Of a DNA stretch of 21,980 bases, positions 14,412 through 21,980 are shown piece after piece. The stretch spans positions 1 to 21,980 of the forward strand of contig SLPX01000175.1 of the NCBI GenBank assembly GCA_007131745.1, given 5' to 3'. The position numbers and the translations under genes are program-made. Within the stretch, counting starts at the first letter, position 1; every line of letters begins with the position of its first letter. Under the pieces are notes generated by a model. It saw nothing but the letters and a program-made list of their open reading frames with translations. It had not been told where the DNA came from and did not search any database. Source of the DNA: Myxococcales bacterium. GTDB lineage: Bacteria; Myxococcota; Polyangia; HGW-17; SLPX01.

Positions 14412-15757
14412 TTCCCCTTCGCTCCACCGGTTTTACATGTGGAACATGGTTGATGGTCTGTGCGGGATTCACCGGTTTGAGCGCAACAGGCGTGTCCGAT
14501 TTCGCCCTTGTGAGCGCAGCCGCAATGGAGTTCGCGGCCGCTCAGAATTTTCCTCAAGCCCAATCCCAACATCGCCATACCGAAAAACACGAAAGCCGCT
14601 AAAATGGTAAATATCATTGAACCGCTTTGAGCCGGCAGGGGGTTTTGAGCGGAAGTTTTCCTCTGGAGTCTTTCCTTGAAACCAGGGGTCATCATTCGAA
14701 CAAATTCTCCAGAGTCTTCCCGGACCAACAACAAAAGGGGAAGGTCCAACGATGATCCCAGCTTCTTTGCTTCGCTGGGTTCCAAAACCATCATAGCAGT
14801 GGCAAAAGCGTCCGCGGCAGCACATTCTTCGTGAAGAACCGTGGCCGACACAAGCTTCCGGGTCTTGGGCAAACCAGTCCGTGGATCTATGGTATGGGTA
14901 AGAATTTTTTTCTCGGTTTCATGGTAGTTTCGGTAATCCCCCGAAGTGGCGAGTGCATAATTTTCAAGTTCTACGACAAGTTCAACTTCGCGTCGGCCGA
15001 CCAAGGGACGTTCTATTCCAACTCTCCAAATGCGGCCGTCCGGGTTGCGACCCCGGGCGCGCAACTCGCCCCCGATGTCGACCAGGTAATCCTTGCAACC
15101 ATTTTCATCCAGAACGGAGGCCAGGCGGTCCACGCCGTAACCCTTCGCTATTCCCGCGAGCGTGCAGGTAACACGGGGATTATGTTTCCTCAGAAAGTTC
15201 GCCTCTGTGTCTACCTCGTACAACTCGTAGCCTACCGCGTCTCGCAGAACGCTCAGGTCTTCATCCGAAGGAGATTTCACACGACCGTCCGTGCCGAAAC
15301 CCCAAGCATTTACAAGCCCGCCCACTGTTATGTCGAAAGCGCCCCCGGTTTTTCTGCTTATTCTCTGAGCGAGGTCGAAAACATAAGCAGTTTCGGGGGA
15401 AACAGAAAACGGTTCCGTGCTTTCGTGCTTGTTGAAACGAGATAATTCGGATTCCGAATCAAACGCGGACATCATCCGGTTGATTCGTTTCAATTCTTCT
15501 TCGATCTTGAACTTCAAATCCTCAACGGCTCTTCGGCAAGAAGCAGACTCTCCATCGTGATGCGATATGACGACCCTCCACGATGTTCCCATTGTGGTTC
15601 CACTGAAAACCGTGCTTTCTGAAACACCGTCCCGCTGAGCGTTCCCGCACCCGGCCGCCCTGCAACCGGCAAAAGAACACAGGGCGAAAACCATAGTCAC
15701 AAAGGCTGCAAGAGCGCTCCGCCCATCAGCCGAAATCGTCGAACATGATGTTGTCAT
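14408..15757 (-). CDS. apbE: FAD:protein FMN transferase ApbE with C-terminal NqrM-like domain
   Basis: The protein has 449 residues from ATG at 15757 (a TTG lies two codons earlier). Its signal ends in the lipobox FAGC with Cys32, so it is a likely periplasm-facing lipoprotein. ApbE motifs: GTTMGTSW (53-60), [15 protein letters not shown] (141-155), [10 protein letters not shown] (201-210), [11 protein letters not shown] (226-236), [11 protein letters not shown] (287-297) and ADAFATA (315-321). ApbE moves FMN from FAD onto Thr of SGAT-type motifs, here those of NqrB and NqrC. Beyond about 365 the protein has an added membrane helix (381-403), then [14 protein letters not shown] and six cysteines (412, 414, 424, 425, 438, 441). 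This matches the layout of NqrM (DUF539), the small Cys-bearing factor needed to mature NQR, normally a separate gene. It is the last gene of the nqr operon, overlapping nqrF by 32 nt. Confidence 0.93.
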   Translation of the reverse strand: MTTSCSTISADGRSALAAFVTMVFALCSFAGCRAAGCGNAQRDGVSESTVFSGTTMGTSWRVVISHHDGESASCRRAVEDLKFKIEEELKRINRMMSAFDSESELSRFNKHESTEPFSVSPETAYVFDLAQRISRKTGGAFDITVGGLVNAWGFGTDGRVKSPSDEDLSVLRDAVGYELYEVDTEANFLRKHNPRVTCTLAGIAKGYGVDRLASVLDENGCKDYLVDIGGELRARGRNPDGRIWRVGIERPLVGRREVELVVELENYALATSGDYRNYHETEKKILTHTIDPRTGLPKTRKLVSATVLHEECAAADAFATAMMVLEPSEAKKLGSSLDLPLLLLVREDSGEFVRMMTPGFKERLQRKTSAQNPLPAQSGSMIFTILAAFVFFGMAMLGLGLRKILSGRELHCGCAHKGEIGHACCAQTGESRTDHQPCSTCKTGGAKGN

Positions 15758-16952
15758 TTTCAACGCCGAGATTGTCCAGGAGTTCCCTGGTAGCCGAAAG
15801 CATCAGGGGCGGCCCGCAAATATAGTATTCGCAATCTTCAGGAGCCTCGTGATCCCTGAGATATTCGTCGTAGAGAACCTGGTGAATGAAACCGACATGT
15901 CCATCCCAGTTGTCTTCGGGTTGCGGCTCAGACAATGCCAGGTGCCATTCAAAGTTCGGATTATCCTCCTGGATCTTGTCAAAATCTTTTAAGTAAAAAG
16001 CTTCTAAAAGACTCCGTGCCCCGTACCAGAAAGAAACTTTTCTTTTCGTCTTCAACCGGTAAAAAAGGTCGAATATGTGAGACCGCATGGGCGCCATGCC
16101 TGCCCCTCCACCTATGAAAACCATTTCCGCGTCCGTATCTTTGGCAAAAAAATCACCGAAAGGCCCTGATACCAGGATCTTGTCCCCGGGTTTAAGTGAA
16201 AAAAGATAAGAAGACATGATGCCCGGAGGGGTTTTTGCCGGCGCGCCGGGCGGAGGAGTAGCAATGCGAACATTCAGCATGATGACTCCCTTTTCCCCGG
16301 GATAGTTGGCCATGGAATAGGCCCGGCTCACCGGTTCCTCCGCAATGGACTCGAGTTCCCAAAGCCCGTATCTGTCCCACTCGGGCCTGAACTGTTCATC
16401 CACGTCGATATCCCAGAACCGGACATGGTGCGGAGGACACTCGGTTTGAATGTATCCCCCCGCCCGGAAATCCATTTCCTCGTCCTCGGGAAGCTCCAAG
16501 ACGAGTTCCTTTATGAAAGACGCCACGTTCCGGTTCGACTGTACGGTGCATTCCCATTGCTTGGCGCTGAAAATCTCAGGCGCAACCTCTATGCGCATGT
16601 CCTGCTTTACCTTGACCTGGCATGAAAGACGCACCCCTGCGCGTTCTTCCCCGCGCGACACCAAGCCCTTTTCCGTCGGGAGAAGAGCGCCTCCCCCCTC
16701 ATGCACAACGACCTTGCAAACACCGCATGTACCCTTTCCTCCACACGCGGAAGGAACAAAAATGGAATTCTGCGCAAGAACCGAAAGCAAGGCCGACCCC
16801 ACCGATGTCTTCAATGCCTTTTCCTCGTCTTCGTTAATGACGATGGAAACTTCCCCTGAACTCACCAACCGTTTTTTTGCGACCATGAGCACGCAAACCA
16901 ACCCAAGTATCACGAATGAGAACATGAACATGCCCATCAAAATGGTTATCAT
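15726..16952 (-). CDS. nqrF: Na+-translocating NADH:quinone reductase subunit F
   Basis: The protein has 408 residues, the usual length. It is the electron-entry subunit, oxidising NADH and passing electrons via FAD and a 2Fe-2S centre. Order: one N-terminal membrane helix (about 3-24), a plant-type ferredoxin domain with Cys70, Cys76, Cys79 and Cys111, then an FNR-like FAD/NADH domain with RAYSMANYP (210-218, flavin binding), [11 protein letters not shown] (281-291, NADH side) and CGPP near 385. The start ATG is preceded by GAGGA about 9 nt upstream and lies 18 nt after nqrE. All expected cofactor residues are present. Confidence 0.97.
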   Translation of the reverse strand: MITILMGMFMFSFVILGLVCVLMVAKKRLVSSGEVSIVINEDEEKALKTSVGSALLSVLAQNSIFVPSACGGKGTCGVCKVVVHEGGGALLPTEKGLVSRGEERAGVRLSCQVKVKQDMRIEVAPEIFSAKQWECTVQSNRNVASFIKELVLELPEDEEMDFRAGGYIQTECPPHHVRFWDIDVDEQFRPEWDRYGLWELESIAEEPVSRAYSMANYPGEKGVIMLNVRIATPPPGAPAKTPPGIMSSYLFSLKPGDKILVSGPFGDFFAKDTDAEMVFIGGGAGMAPMRSHIFDLFYRLKTKRKVSFWYGARSLLEAFYLKDFDKIQEDNPNFEWHLALSEPQPEDNWDGHVGFIHQVLYDEYLRDHEAPEDCEYYICGPPLMLSATRELLDNLGVENDNIMFDDFG

Positions 16953-16970
16953 GGTTCCGTTCCTCGCACG

Positions 16971-17606
16971 TCAGAGTTGGATCCCGGAAAACGAAAGAAA
17001 TCCGAGCGCCATAAGGCCCGCTGTGATGAATGTAATTCCAAGACCTCGCAATCCTTTCGGTATATTGCTATACTCCAGCTTTTCTCGAATCGCGGCGAGC
17101 GCTATCATAGCCGCGGCCCATCCCATTCCCGAGCTGAAGCCGAAAACAACGCTTTCACCGAAATTATACTCCCGCTGCATCATGAACAAAGAACCTCCCA
17201 GAATCGCGCAGTTTACCGTGATCAATGGCAAAAACACGCCCAGTGACACGTACAGCTTGGGTGCATAGCGCTCAATGGTCATTTCAACGAGTTGGACCGC
17301 GGCCGCGATGGACCCGATGAAAGTAAGGAAACTCAGAAAAGAGAGATCCAACCGAGCAAAACTTTCAGGCGCACCCGGTATCCACGTCAGCGCGCCTTCC
17401 ATCAGGAAAAACCTGTAGACAAGATGGTTCAAAGGCACCGTCAGCCCCAGAACAAAGATGACCGCTGCTCCGAGTCCGACCGCGGTTTCAACTTTCTTTG
17501 ATGAATTTAGAAACGGACACATGCCCAGGAAAAAGGCAAGGGCCATGTTTTCAACAAACACAGCCTTTATGCTCAGACCCAGGTAATGCTGCAATGTTTC
17601 CTGCAT
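16971..17606 (-). CDS. nqrE: Na+-translocating NADH:quinone reductase subunit E
   Basis: The protein has 211 residues and about six membrane helices. With NqrD it forms the membrane core holding a 2Fe-2S cluster. Hallmarks are [13 protein letters not shown] with Cys30 and [11 protein letters not shown] with Cys133, one cluster cysteine in each inverted half. The C-terminal [19 protein letters not shown] is highly conserved in the family. The loop after the second helix is about ten residues longer than in Vibrio. The start ATG has a strong AGGAGG 8 nt upstream and lies 13 nt after nqrD. Confidence 0.97.
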   Translation of the reverse strand: MQETLQHYLGLSIKAVFVENMALAFFLGMCPFLNSSKKVETAVGLGAAVIFVLGLTVPLNHLVYRFFLMEGALTWIPGAPESFARLDLSFLSFLTFIGSIAAAVQLVEMTIERYAPKLYVSLGVFLPLITVNCAILGGSLFMMQREYNFGESVVFGFSSGMGWAAAMIALAAIREKLEYSNIPKGLRGLGITFITAGLMALGFLSFSGIQL

Positions 17607-17619
17607 TAATGAGCCCTCC

Positions 17620-18249
17620 TCAGTCGGCTTCGACCTGTTCGGGTTTCCATGTCCTTAGCGCCCAAATAAACAGGCCGATCAAGAAAAACGCGGACGGAGG
17701 CATGAGCGCTATGCCATTCGGGTGAAACCATCCTCCTTCCGCAACCGGTGTCAAAACAGTAAACCCGAAGAATCGTCCGGAGCCAATCAATTCTCGAATC
17801 GATGCCACGCCCAACAAGATCACACTGTAGCCGAACCCGTTTCCCAGCCCGTCAAGAAAACTCAAGTAAGGATTATTCTGCATGGCAAAACCCTCGGCTC
17901 GACCCAAAACAATGCAATTGGTGATAATCAACCCTACAAAGACTGAAAGCTGTTTACTGATGGAAAAAAGATAAGCTTTTAAAACCTGGTCCACCACGAT
18001 CACAAGGGATGCAATAATTGTCATCTGCACAATGAGGCGAACCGAAAAGGGCACTTTTTTACGTATCATGCTGATGGTAAAATTCGCCAGAGCGGTAACG
18101 GATGTGAGAGCCAAACACATTACCAACGCGGTTTTCACCTGGGTAGTCACTGCCAGGGCGCTGCAAACCCCGAGCACCTGGAGCGCTATGGGGTTGTTGT
18201 CGAAAAGAGGACCTGTCAAAGTTTCTTTTTCTTTTTTTCCGAACCTCAT
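17620..18249 (-). CDS. nqrD: Na+-translocating NADH:quinone reductase subunit D
   Basis: The protein has 209 residues from ATG at 18249, which has GAAGGA 5 nt upstream. A GTG at 18276 would add nine residues overlapping nqrC and is less likely. With the ATG start the two cluster cysteines fall at Cys29 ([12 protein letters not shown]) and Cys112 ([15 protein letters not shown]), the same numbers as in Vibrio cholerae NqrD, which supports this start. There are about six membrane helices. It pairs with NqrE to hold the intramembrane 2Fe-2S cluster. Confidence 0.96.
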   Translation of the reverse strand: MRFGKKEKETLTGPLFDNNPIALQVLGVCSALAVTTQVKTALVMCLALTSVTALANFTISMIRKKVPFSVRLIVQMTIIASLVIVVDQVLKAYLFSISKQLSVFVGLIITNCIVLGRAEGFAMQNNPYLSFLDGLGNGFGYSVILLGVASIRELIGSGRFFGFTVLTPVAEGGWFHPNGIALMPPSAFFLIGLFIWALRTWKPEQVEAD

Positions 18250-18260
18250 CATCGTCCTTC
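18247..18260 (-). promoter_or_regulatory. Ribosome binding site deciding the nqrD start
   Basis: On the minus strand, GAAGGA (18260-18255) is followed by 5 nt and the second of two adjacent ATGs, at 18249. It lies directly after the nqrC stop codon (18265-18263). Confidence 0.55.
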
Positions 18261-18262
18261 TT

Positions 18263-19084
18263 TCAGTCCTGTTCACCCGAAAATCTTTTCAAAAAGGGGC
18301 CATATCCATGAGGCCCCAGCCAGAAGTTGACCGTGTGCTCGACAGAGCGCGCCGTGATCGTCGCGCCGGACAACCCGTCGAAACCGTGCGGGTCTTCCCC
18401 GGGGGGCCCCGCTCCCCCCTTTCGCATGACCATGGCCGGCGAACCTTGGTCGTCATATGCAACCCGGCCTTCCCACCGTCTTTGCCAATCCACATTATCT
18501 ATTTCGCCTCCAAGTCCCGGTGTTTCGCCGTGTTCGTAAAACGTGATTCCCCTGATGGTCTTGCCGTCCGCTTCCATGGCAAGATAACCGGCCATGGTCG
18601 ACCAAAGACCCTGTCCCCGAATCATGATCACTATCTGCACCACTTCATCCTGCCCACGCTTCCTCACGAGATAAACCGTGCCGTAACGTGAAACAGTGCG
18701 TATCTGGGCTCCCCTGGCATGTTCCCCGTCCACGGGCCGGCTCATATCAGGGTCCCGCGCCGCGCGCTCCATATCAAACGGCATTTTCACCTTGTCCAAC
18801 TCCGCTTCCATTCCGGTCTCAAGATCTACAAGGATTTCTTCTATGTACCAAGGAACGTCGACATCCGGTGCGGAATCAAAATACCACCGCACTTTTTCGG
18901 TAGAAAGCCGCCGAGGATCCTCGACCACCCCGGTAACTACGAGTACATTGCGCTGACGCTCTAAAAGCATGTTTTCCTGTTGCCGATCGCGCAGCAGGAC
19001 CGACGCTCCGGATACGATGATCGAACACACTATGCAAACGATTCCCGCGAACACAAGGGTATATGATGTGTCGCTACGTTGCAT
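18263..19084 (-). CDS. nqrC: Na+-translocating NADH:quinone reductase subunit C
   Basis: The protein has 273 residues. One N-terminal membrane helix (about 9-31) precedes a periplasmic FMN-binding domain. FMN is attached by ApbE to Thr242 in GLSGATIT (238-244). The other family mark is [11 protein letters not shown] (184-194). NqrC relays electrons between the membrane cluster and NqrB. The region about 90-130 is charged and somewhat extended. The start ATG overlaps the end of nqrB by 11 nt, suggesting coupled translation. A run of Gly/Pro ([10 protein letters not shown]) just before the FMN site is locally unusual but in frame. Confidence 0.96.
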   Translation of the reverse strand: MQRSDTSYTLVFAGIVCIVCSIIVSGASVLLRDRQQENMLLERQRNVLVVTGVVEDPRRLSTEKVRWYFDSAPDVDVPWYIEEILVDLETGMEAELDKVKMPFDMERAARDPDMSRPVDGEHARGAQIRTVSRYGTVYLVRKRGQDEVVQIVIMIRGQGLWSTMAGYLAMEADGKTIRGITFYEHGETPGLGGEIDNVDWQRRWEGRVAYDDQGSPAMVMRKGGAGPPGEDPHGFDGLSGATITARSVEHTVNFWLGPHGYGPFLKRFSGEQD

Positions 19085-20321
19085 TTCGGGCCGCCCTTCT
19101 CTTGATATTTCTATTGACGATAAAGTGGTCGATAAGAGGAGACCATGTATTCATGAACAGAATCGCCAACATCCATGTACCCGGGTAGGCCGGGTTGAAC
19201 ACATTGATGACCGCGCCGAACACTCCTATGAGCAATCCGTAGATGAACCGCCCCGTGTCGGTATAAGGAGCAGTGACCGGATCCGTGGCCATGAACACGG
19301 TTGCAAATGCAAAGCTTCCGAGCAACCAGTACCAATAAAACGGAACTGAAAGAGCCGGGTTTCCGCCTGGAGATGCCATCAGGTTGAATGAAGCGAACAT
19401 GATCCCACTGCCCAGGACCATTCCGAGCATGATCCGCCAGGAAGCCACTTTGGTAACGATAAGGAAAACCGCTCCCAATATGCATAAAAGCGCGGATGTT
19501 TCACCCATCGAACCCGGTATGAATCCTAAAAAAGCATCCCAGAAGGTGAGCGCTCCGTTGGTCAACCCCTCCACCCCATGTACCAAACCCTCGATGCCGT
19601 GTTCCTTGGCGGCCACCATCCAGGTCGCTCCGCTGTATGAATCCGGTCCTGTTTGCGCGGCAACCCAGACGGCGTCACCGGTGATTTCCGCTGGGTAGGC
19701 GAAATACAGAAATGCACGGCCCATGAGCGCCGGATTCCATATGTTCATACCTACTCCACCAAATATTTCTTTGCCGATGACAACCCCGAACAAAACGCCC
19801 AGAGCCACCTGCCAAAGCGGAGTGGTGGCCGGAAGAATGAGAGGAAAAAGCGCGCTCGTAACGAGGAACCCCTCGTTGATTTCATGTTTGCGCACAACAG
19901 CAAAGATAACCTCGGCCAACCCCCCTGCAAGCAAGGTAACGAAATAAACGGGCAAAAACCACATCGCGCCGTACACGCACCGCCCGATAAAACCCATGGT
20001 TTCGAACCTGAAACCAAGCCAAAGAAACAAGTCGGTGCGCAGGCCGGAAAGCGGGGACGCTCCTCCCAAAACCGCAAGCTGCGTTTGGAGACCGGTATTA
20101 TACATCGCCATGAACATGCAGGGAGACAACGCGGCGACCACGATGATCATGATGCGCTTCATGTCCGAAGCATCCCGCACGTGCGGCGCTCCCCCGGTCA
20201 CCTCGCCGGTGGAAAAAAGAAAAGTGTCCAGCGCCTCGTATAAGGGAAAAAACTTTTCAAGCTTTTTCCCCTTTCCGAAACGGGGCTTTTGGCTTTGCAG
20301 AAACCGAAGCAAAAACCGCAT
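19074..20321 (-). CDS. nqrB: Na+-translocating NADH:quinone reductase subunit B
   Basis: The protein has 415 residues from ATG at 20321, the same length as Vibrio cholerae NqrB. The frame extends upstream to 20402, but that part lies within nqrA and is not coding. It is the main membrane subunit, with about ten helices; it carries covalent FMN and riboflavin and forms the Na+ path. The flavinylation motif SGAT is at 230-233 (Thr233). Also conserved are KHEINEGFLVTSALFPLILP, GVGMNIWNPALMGRAFL and FATVFMATDPVTAPYT. The start ATG shares one base with the nqrA stop (TGATG), and a purine-rich GGGAAGG lies just before it, indicating coupled translation. Confidence 0.97.
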   Translation of the reverse strand: MRFLLRFLQSQKPRFGKGKKLEKFFPLYEALDTFLFSTGEVTGGAPHVRDASDMKRIMIIVVAALSPCMFMAMYNTGLQTQLAVLGGASPLSGLRTDLFLWLGFRFETMGFIGRCVYGAMWFLPVYFVTLLAGGLAEVIFAVVRKHEINEGFLVTSALFPLILPATTPLWQVALGVLFGVVIGKEIFGGVGMNIWNPALMGRAFLYFAYPAEITGDAVWVAAQTGPDSYSGATWMVAAKEHGIEGLVHGVEGLTNGALTFWDAFLGFIPGSMGETSALLCILGAVFLIVTKVASWRIMLGMVLGSGIMFASFNLMASPGGNPALSVPFYWYWLLGSFAFATVFMATDPVTAPYTDTGRFIYGLLIGVFGAVINVFNPAYPGTWMLAILFMNTWSPLIDHFIVNRNIKRRAARNAT

Positions 20322-21685
20322 CAGCCTTCCCTTTCGATACGGTCGAGTGTGGCCCTCAACGCAACCCCGAAGTCGTTTTTTCCCGGACACACGAAAGAAC
20401 AAAGAGCCAGATCCTCTTCATCGAGTTCCAAACACCCGAGTTGTTCGGCCCGCTCGGTGTTTCCGGAAAACAAGCTCCTGAGGAGATGAGTCGCTGCTAT
20501 ATCCATCGGCATCACCCGCTCATACACTCCTATCGGCATTATGGCCCTTCGCCCGCCGTATATGTTTGTATTAAAAGGGAAGCGCCGTTTCGGTGACAAT
20601 TTTGAGAGAAAAAGATTCAACACGGAAAATTGATCCATCCATGGAATGGTCCATCCCAGGAAACGCCGCTCGCGGCCCTCCTCAACGACCGACACCCCGT
20701 TATGGAAGCGCCCCAGATATCCATGGATTTCGCCCTGCGCGGTTCTTCCCGAAAAGACCGATCCGGAAATCACCCGGCTTTCTCCTGCCGCGGTTTCTCC
20801 CGCTGTGAGATCATCCAGGGACGCTCCGACGCGGGTTTCCAAAAGTCGAGGGGATTTCACCTGCGGCCCGGCAAGTGAAACGATCCGCCGCACATCGTGT
20901 TGTCCAGTTCGAAACAGAGCGCCGATAGCGATCACATCCTGATACCCCAAGTGCCAAACAGTTTTTTCGCGAAAAACCGGTTCCAAAAAATGAATGTGCA
21001 CCCCCGGCGTACCCGCGGGGTGCGGCCCGGCGAATTCAACCGCTTTGATATTCGCTCCATCTGCTGCGGCCATCTTGGACCCGGGCTTTCTGCAAACATA
21101 AGTGTTCCCGGGGGTAAGCTTCGCGATGATCCTTTGCCCCGCCAAAAAATCCTCTTCACGCCCCGCTGCAACCACGTCCGGGTCCGGCGCCAAAGGATTC
21201 GTGTCCATGGCGGTTACAAAAATCGCCGCGGGTGTCGACCCTGCCCGGGGCACCTTGCTGAAAGGCCGGGTGCGAAATGCAGTCCACAAACCCGACTCCA
21301 GAAGAATCCGTCTCACCTCATCTTCGTGGATCATCCCTTCATCCCGACCTCGAACGGAATCATATTCCACCGAAGATTCATCTTCTTCGAGAGCAATGAC
21401 CACCGATTGCAACGCGCGTTTTTCCCCGCGGTAAACACCAGTCACTTCTCCCCCCCCGGGAGACGTAAACATCACGCCCGGGTTTTTCTTGTCTTCAAAA
21501 AGAGGTTCCCCCAACAGAACCCTGTCACCAGGTTTTACGCGCATCGTGGGCTTGCACCCAATGTAATCCGCGGCGACAAGCGCCACTGATGATGGTTTCC
21601 GCGCTACATCGATTCGTTGCTCGGGTTCTCCGGATATTGGAAGATCCAATCCTTTTTTGATCTTGATCAACCGAGATGTGGTCAT
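20321..21685 (-). CDS. nqrA: Na+-translocating NADH:quinone reductase subunit A
   Basis: The protein has 454 residues, near the family's usual 446. NqrA is the peripheral cytoplasmic subunit without its own cofactor and contributes to quinone binding. It opens IKIKKGLDLPISGEPEQ, the family's signature start, and keeps SPGGGEVTGVYRGEKRALQ, HLGYQDVIAIG and CLELDEEDLALCSFVCPGKNDFG. It is the first gene of the operon. No clear Shine-Dalgarno precedes the ATG. An in-frame TTG five codons later has none either, so ATG is kept. Confidence 0.96.
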   Translation of the reverse strand: MTTSRLIKIKKGLDLPISGEPEQRIDVARKPSSVALVAADYIGCKPTMRVKPGDRVLLGEPLFEDKKNPGVMFTSPGGGEVTGVYRGEKRALQSVVIALEEDESSVEYDSVRGRDEGMIHEDEVRRILLESGLWTAFRTRPFSKVPRAGSTPAAIFVTAMDTNPLAPDPDVVAAGREEDFLAGQRIIAKLTPGNTYVCRKPGSKMAAADGANIKAVEFAGPHPAGTPGVHIHFLEPVFREKTVWHLGYQDVIAIGALFRTGQHDVRRIVSLAGPQVKSPRLLETRVGASLDDLTAGETAAGESRVISGSVFSGRTAQGEIHGYLGRFHNGVSVVEEGRERRFLGWTIPWMDQFSVLNLFLSKLSPKRRFPFNTNIYGGRRAIMPIGVYERVMPMDIAATHLLRSLFSGNTERAEQLGCLELDEEDLALCSFVCPGKNDFGVALRATLDRIEREG

Positions 21686-21980
21686 GAACCAAGCCGTCCG
21701 TTTAACTTAGGGCTGACTCAAAAATAAGTTCCCAGGATCTTTTCAAGGATGAGTTTTTACACATGCAGCCGGATATTACAACAGTCAACCCCAAAACGGG
21801 GTGCGGCTCCTTTAGCCCGACGACACTGTTCTTTTAACAAGCCGCAAAACCGCAGCGGACAAACCGCGGAACACAGTGCTGCCGAGGCCATGGGTTTTCG
21901 CAGGCTCCGGAAACGCCGGACGTCGCCGTTTGAAGCTCCCCTTCGGGGAGCATCGTCGGCGACTCGGCCAAATCCCTTCA
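21686..21980. other. Gene-free, highly structured region upstream of nqrA
   Basis: No protein gene is visible up to the window edge. From 21781 to 21968 inverted repeats are dense: CCCC/GGGG at 21789-21801; GGCT/AGCC at 21805-21817; CACTGT (21824-21829) with ACAGTG (21873-21878); GCCGAG (21881-21886) with CTCGGC (21963-21968); TCCGG/CCGGA at 21906-21920; GTCGCCG (21922-21928) with CGGCGAC (21957-21963); and inside that GCTCCCC/GGGGAGC at 21935-21951. The last four nest into a closed multi-branch fold. This may be a structured leader for nqrA, a small RNA, or a terminator array of a gene to the right. I do not recognise any known RNA family. The 95 nt next to nqrA are AT-richer and should hold its promoter, but I see only weak matches. 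Confidence 0.4.

Noticed and set aside
14831..15445. Plus-strand open frame of about 200 codons
   Set aside because: Antisense to apbE, whose motifs are intact across the whole stretch.
18395..18420. GC-rich run in nqrC considered as a frameshift or sequencing error
   Set aside because: The frame continues directly into the SGAT flavinylation motif and the expected C-terminus.
18032..18691. Plus-strand open frame of about 220 codons
   Set aside because: Antisense to nqrD and nqrC, both with complete family signatures.
20322..20402. Upstream extension of nqrB (27 extra residues)
   Set aside because: It lies entirely within nqrA; starting at 20321 gives TGATG coupling and the usual 415-residue length.

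Overview
The window looks like chromosomal DNA of a deltaproteobacterial-type Gram-negative, most likely a Myxococcota or Bradymonadota relative. Three things in the sequence suggest this. A phosphofructokinase gene is translationally coupled to a membrane-anchored Ser/Thr kinase, which recalls the Myxococcus xanthus pfk-pkn4 pair. A secreted protein ends in a MYXO-CTERM-like GCGCR / hydrophobic / RRKR tail. The kinase uses the AVGGMAEVYLA and HRDVNPQN wording typical of myxobacterial kinases. GC content is moderate (about half by eye), and TTG and GTG starts seem common. I saw no tRNA, rRNA, CRISPR array, insertion sequence or prophage. The taxonomic call is an inference.

Layout. (1) 3-2750 (+): 3' part of a large membrane-anchored L,D-transpeptidase that runs off the left edge, with a 28-residue repeat in its cytoplasmic tail. 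(2) 2933-4423 (+): secreted MYXO-CTERM-like protein with an Ig/HYDIN-like segment. (3) 4680-7147 (+): phosphofructokinase and Ser/Thr kinase, overlapping at TAATG. (4) 7181-10521 (-): two tandem glutamate/dicarboxylate symporters (DAACS/SLC1 family), both with an unusual insert of about 100 residues between TM1 and TM2. (5) 10691-13229 (-): a sugar-type DegT aminotransferase followed by a beta-propeller lipoprotein. (6) 13374-14411 (+): N-acetylmuramoyl-L-alanine amidase. (7) 14408-21685 (-): a complete Na+-translocating NADH:quinone reductase operon, nqrA-B-C-D-E-F, ending in apbE. (8) 21686-21980: no gene seen, but densely packed inverted repeats.

How it fits together. The nqr operon encodes all six subunits with their expected cofactor residues: SGAT flavinylation motifs in NqrB and NqrC, two membrane cysteines each in NqrD and NqrE, and a 2Fe-2S motif in NqrF. 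It also encodes the flavin transferase ApbE that attaches FMN to NqrB and NqrC. This ApbE carries a C-terminal transmembrane, cysteine-rich tail that looks like the NQR maturation factor NqrM, so the last gene appears to be a two-in-one maturation protein. The Na+ gradient made by NQR could drive at least one of the two symporters. The L,D-transpeptidase and the amidase are cell-wall enzymes. The PFK/kinase pair suggests control of glycolysis by phosphorylation.

The most notable observations are the ApbE-NqrM-like fusion, the shared extracytoplasmic insert (SH3-like in one copy) in the tandem transporters, the pfk/kinase coupling, and the structured region upstream of nqrA.
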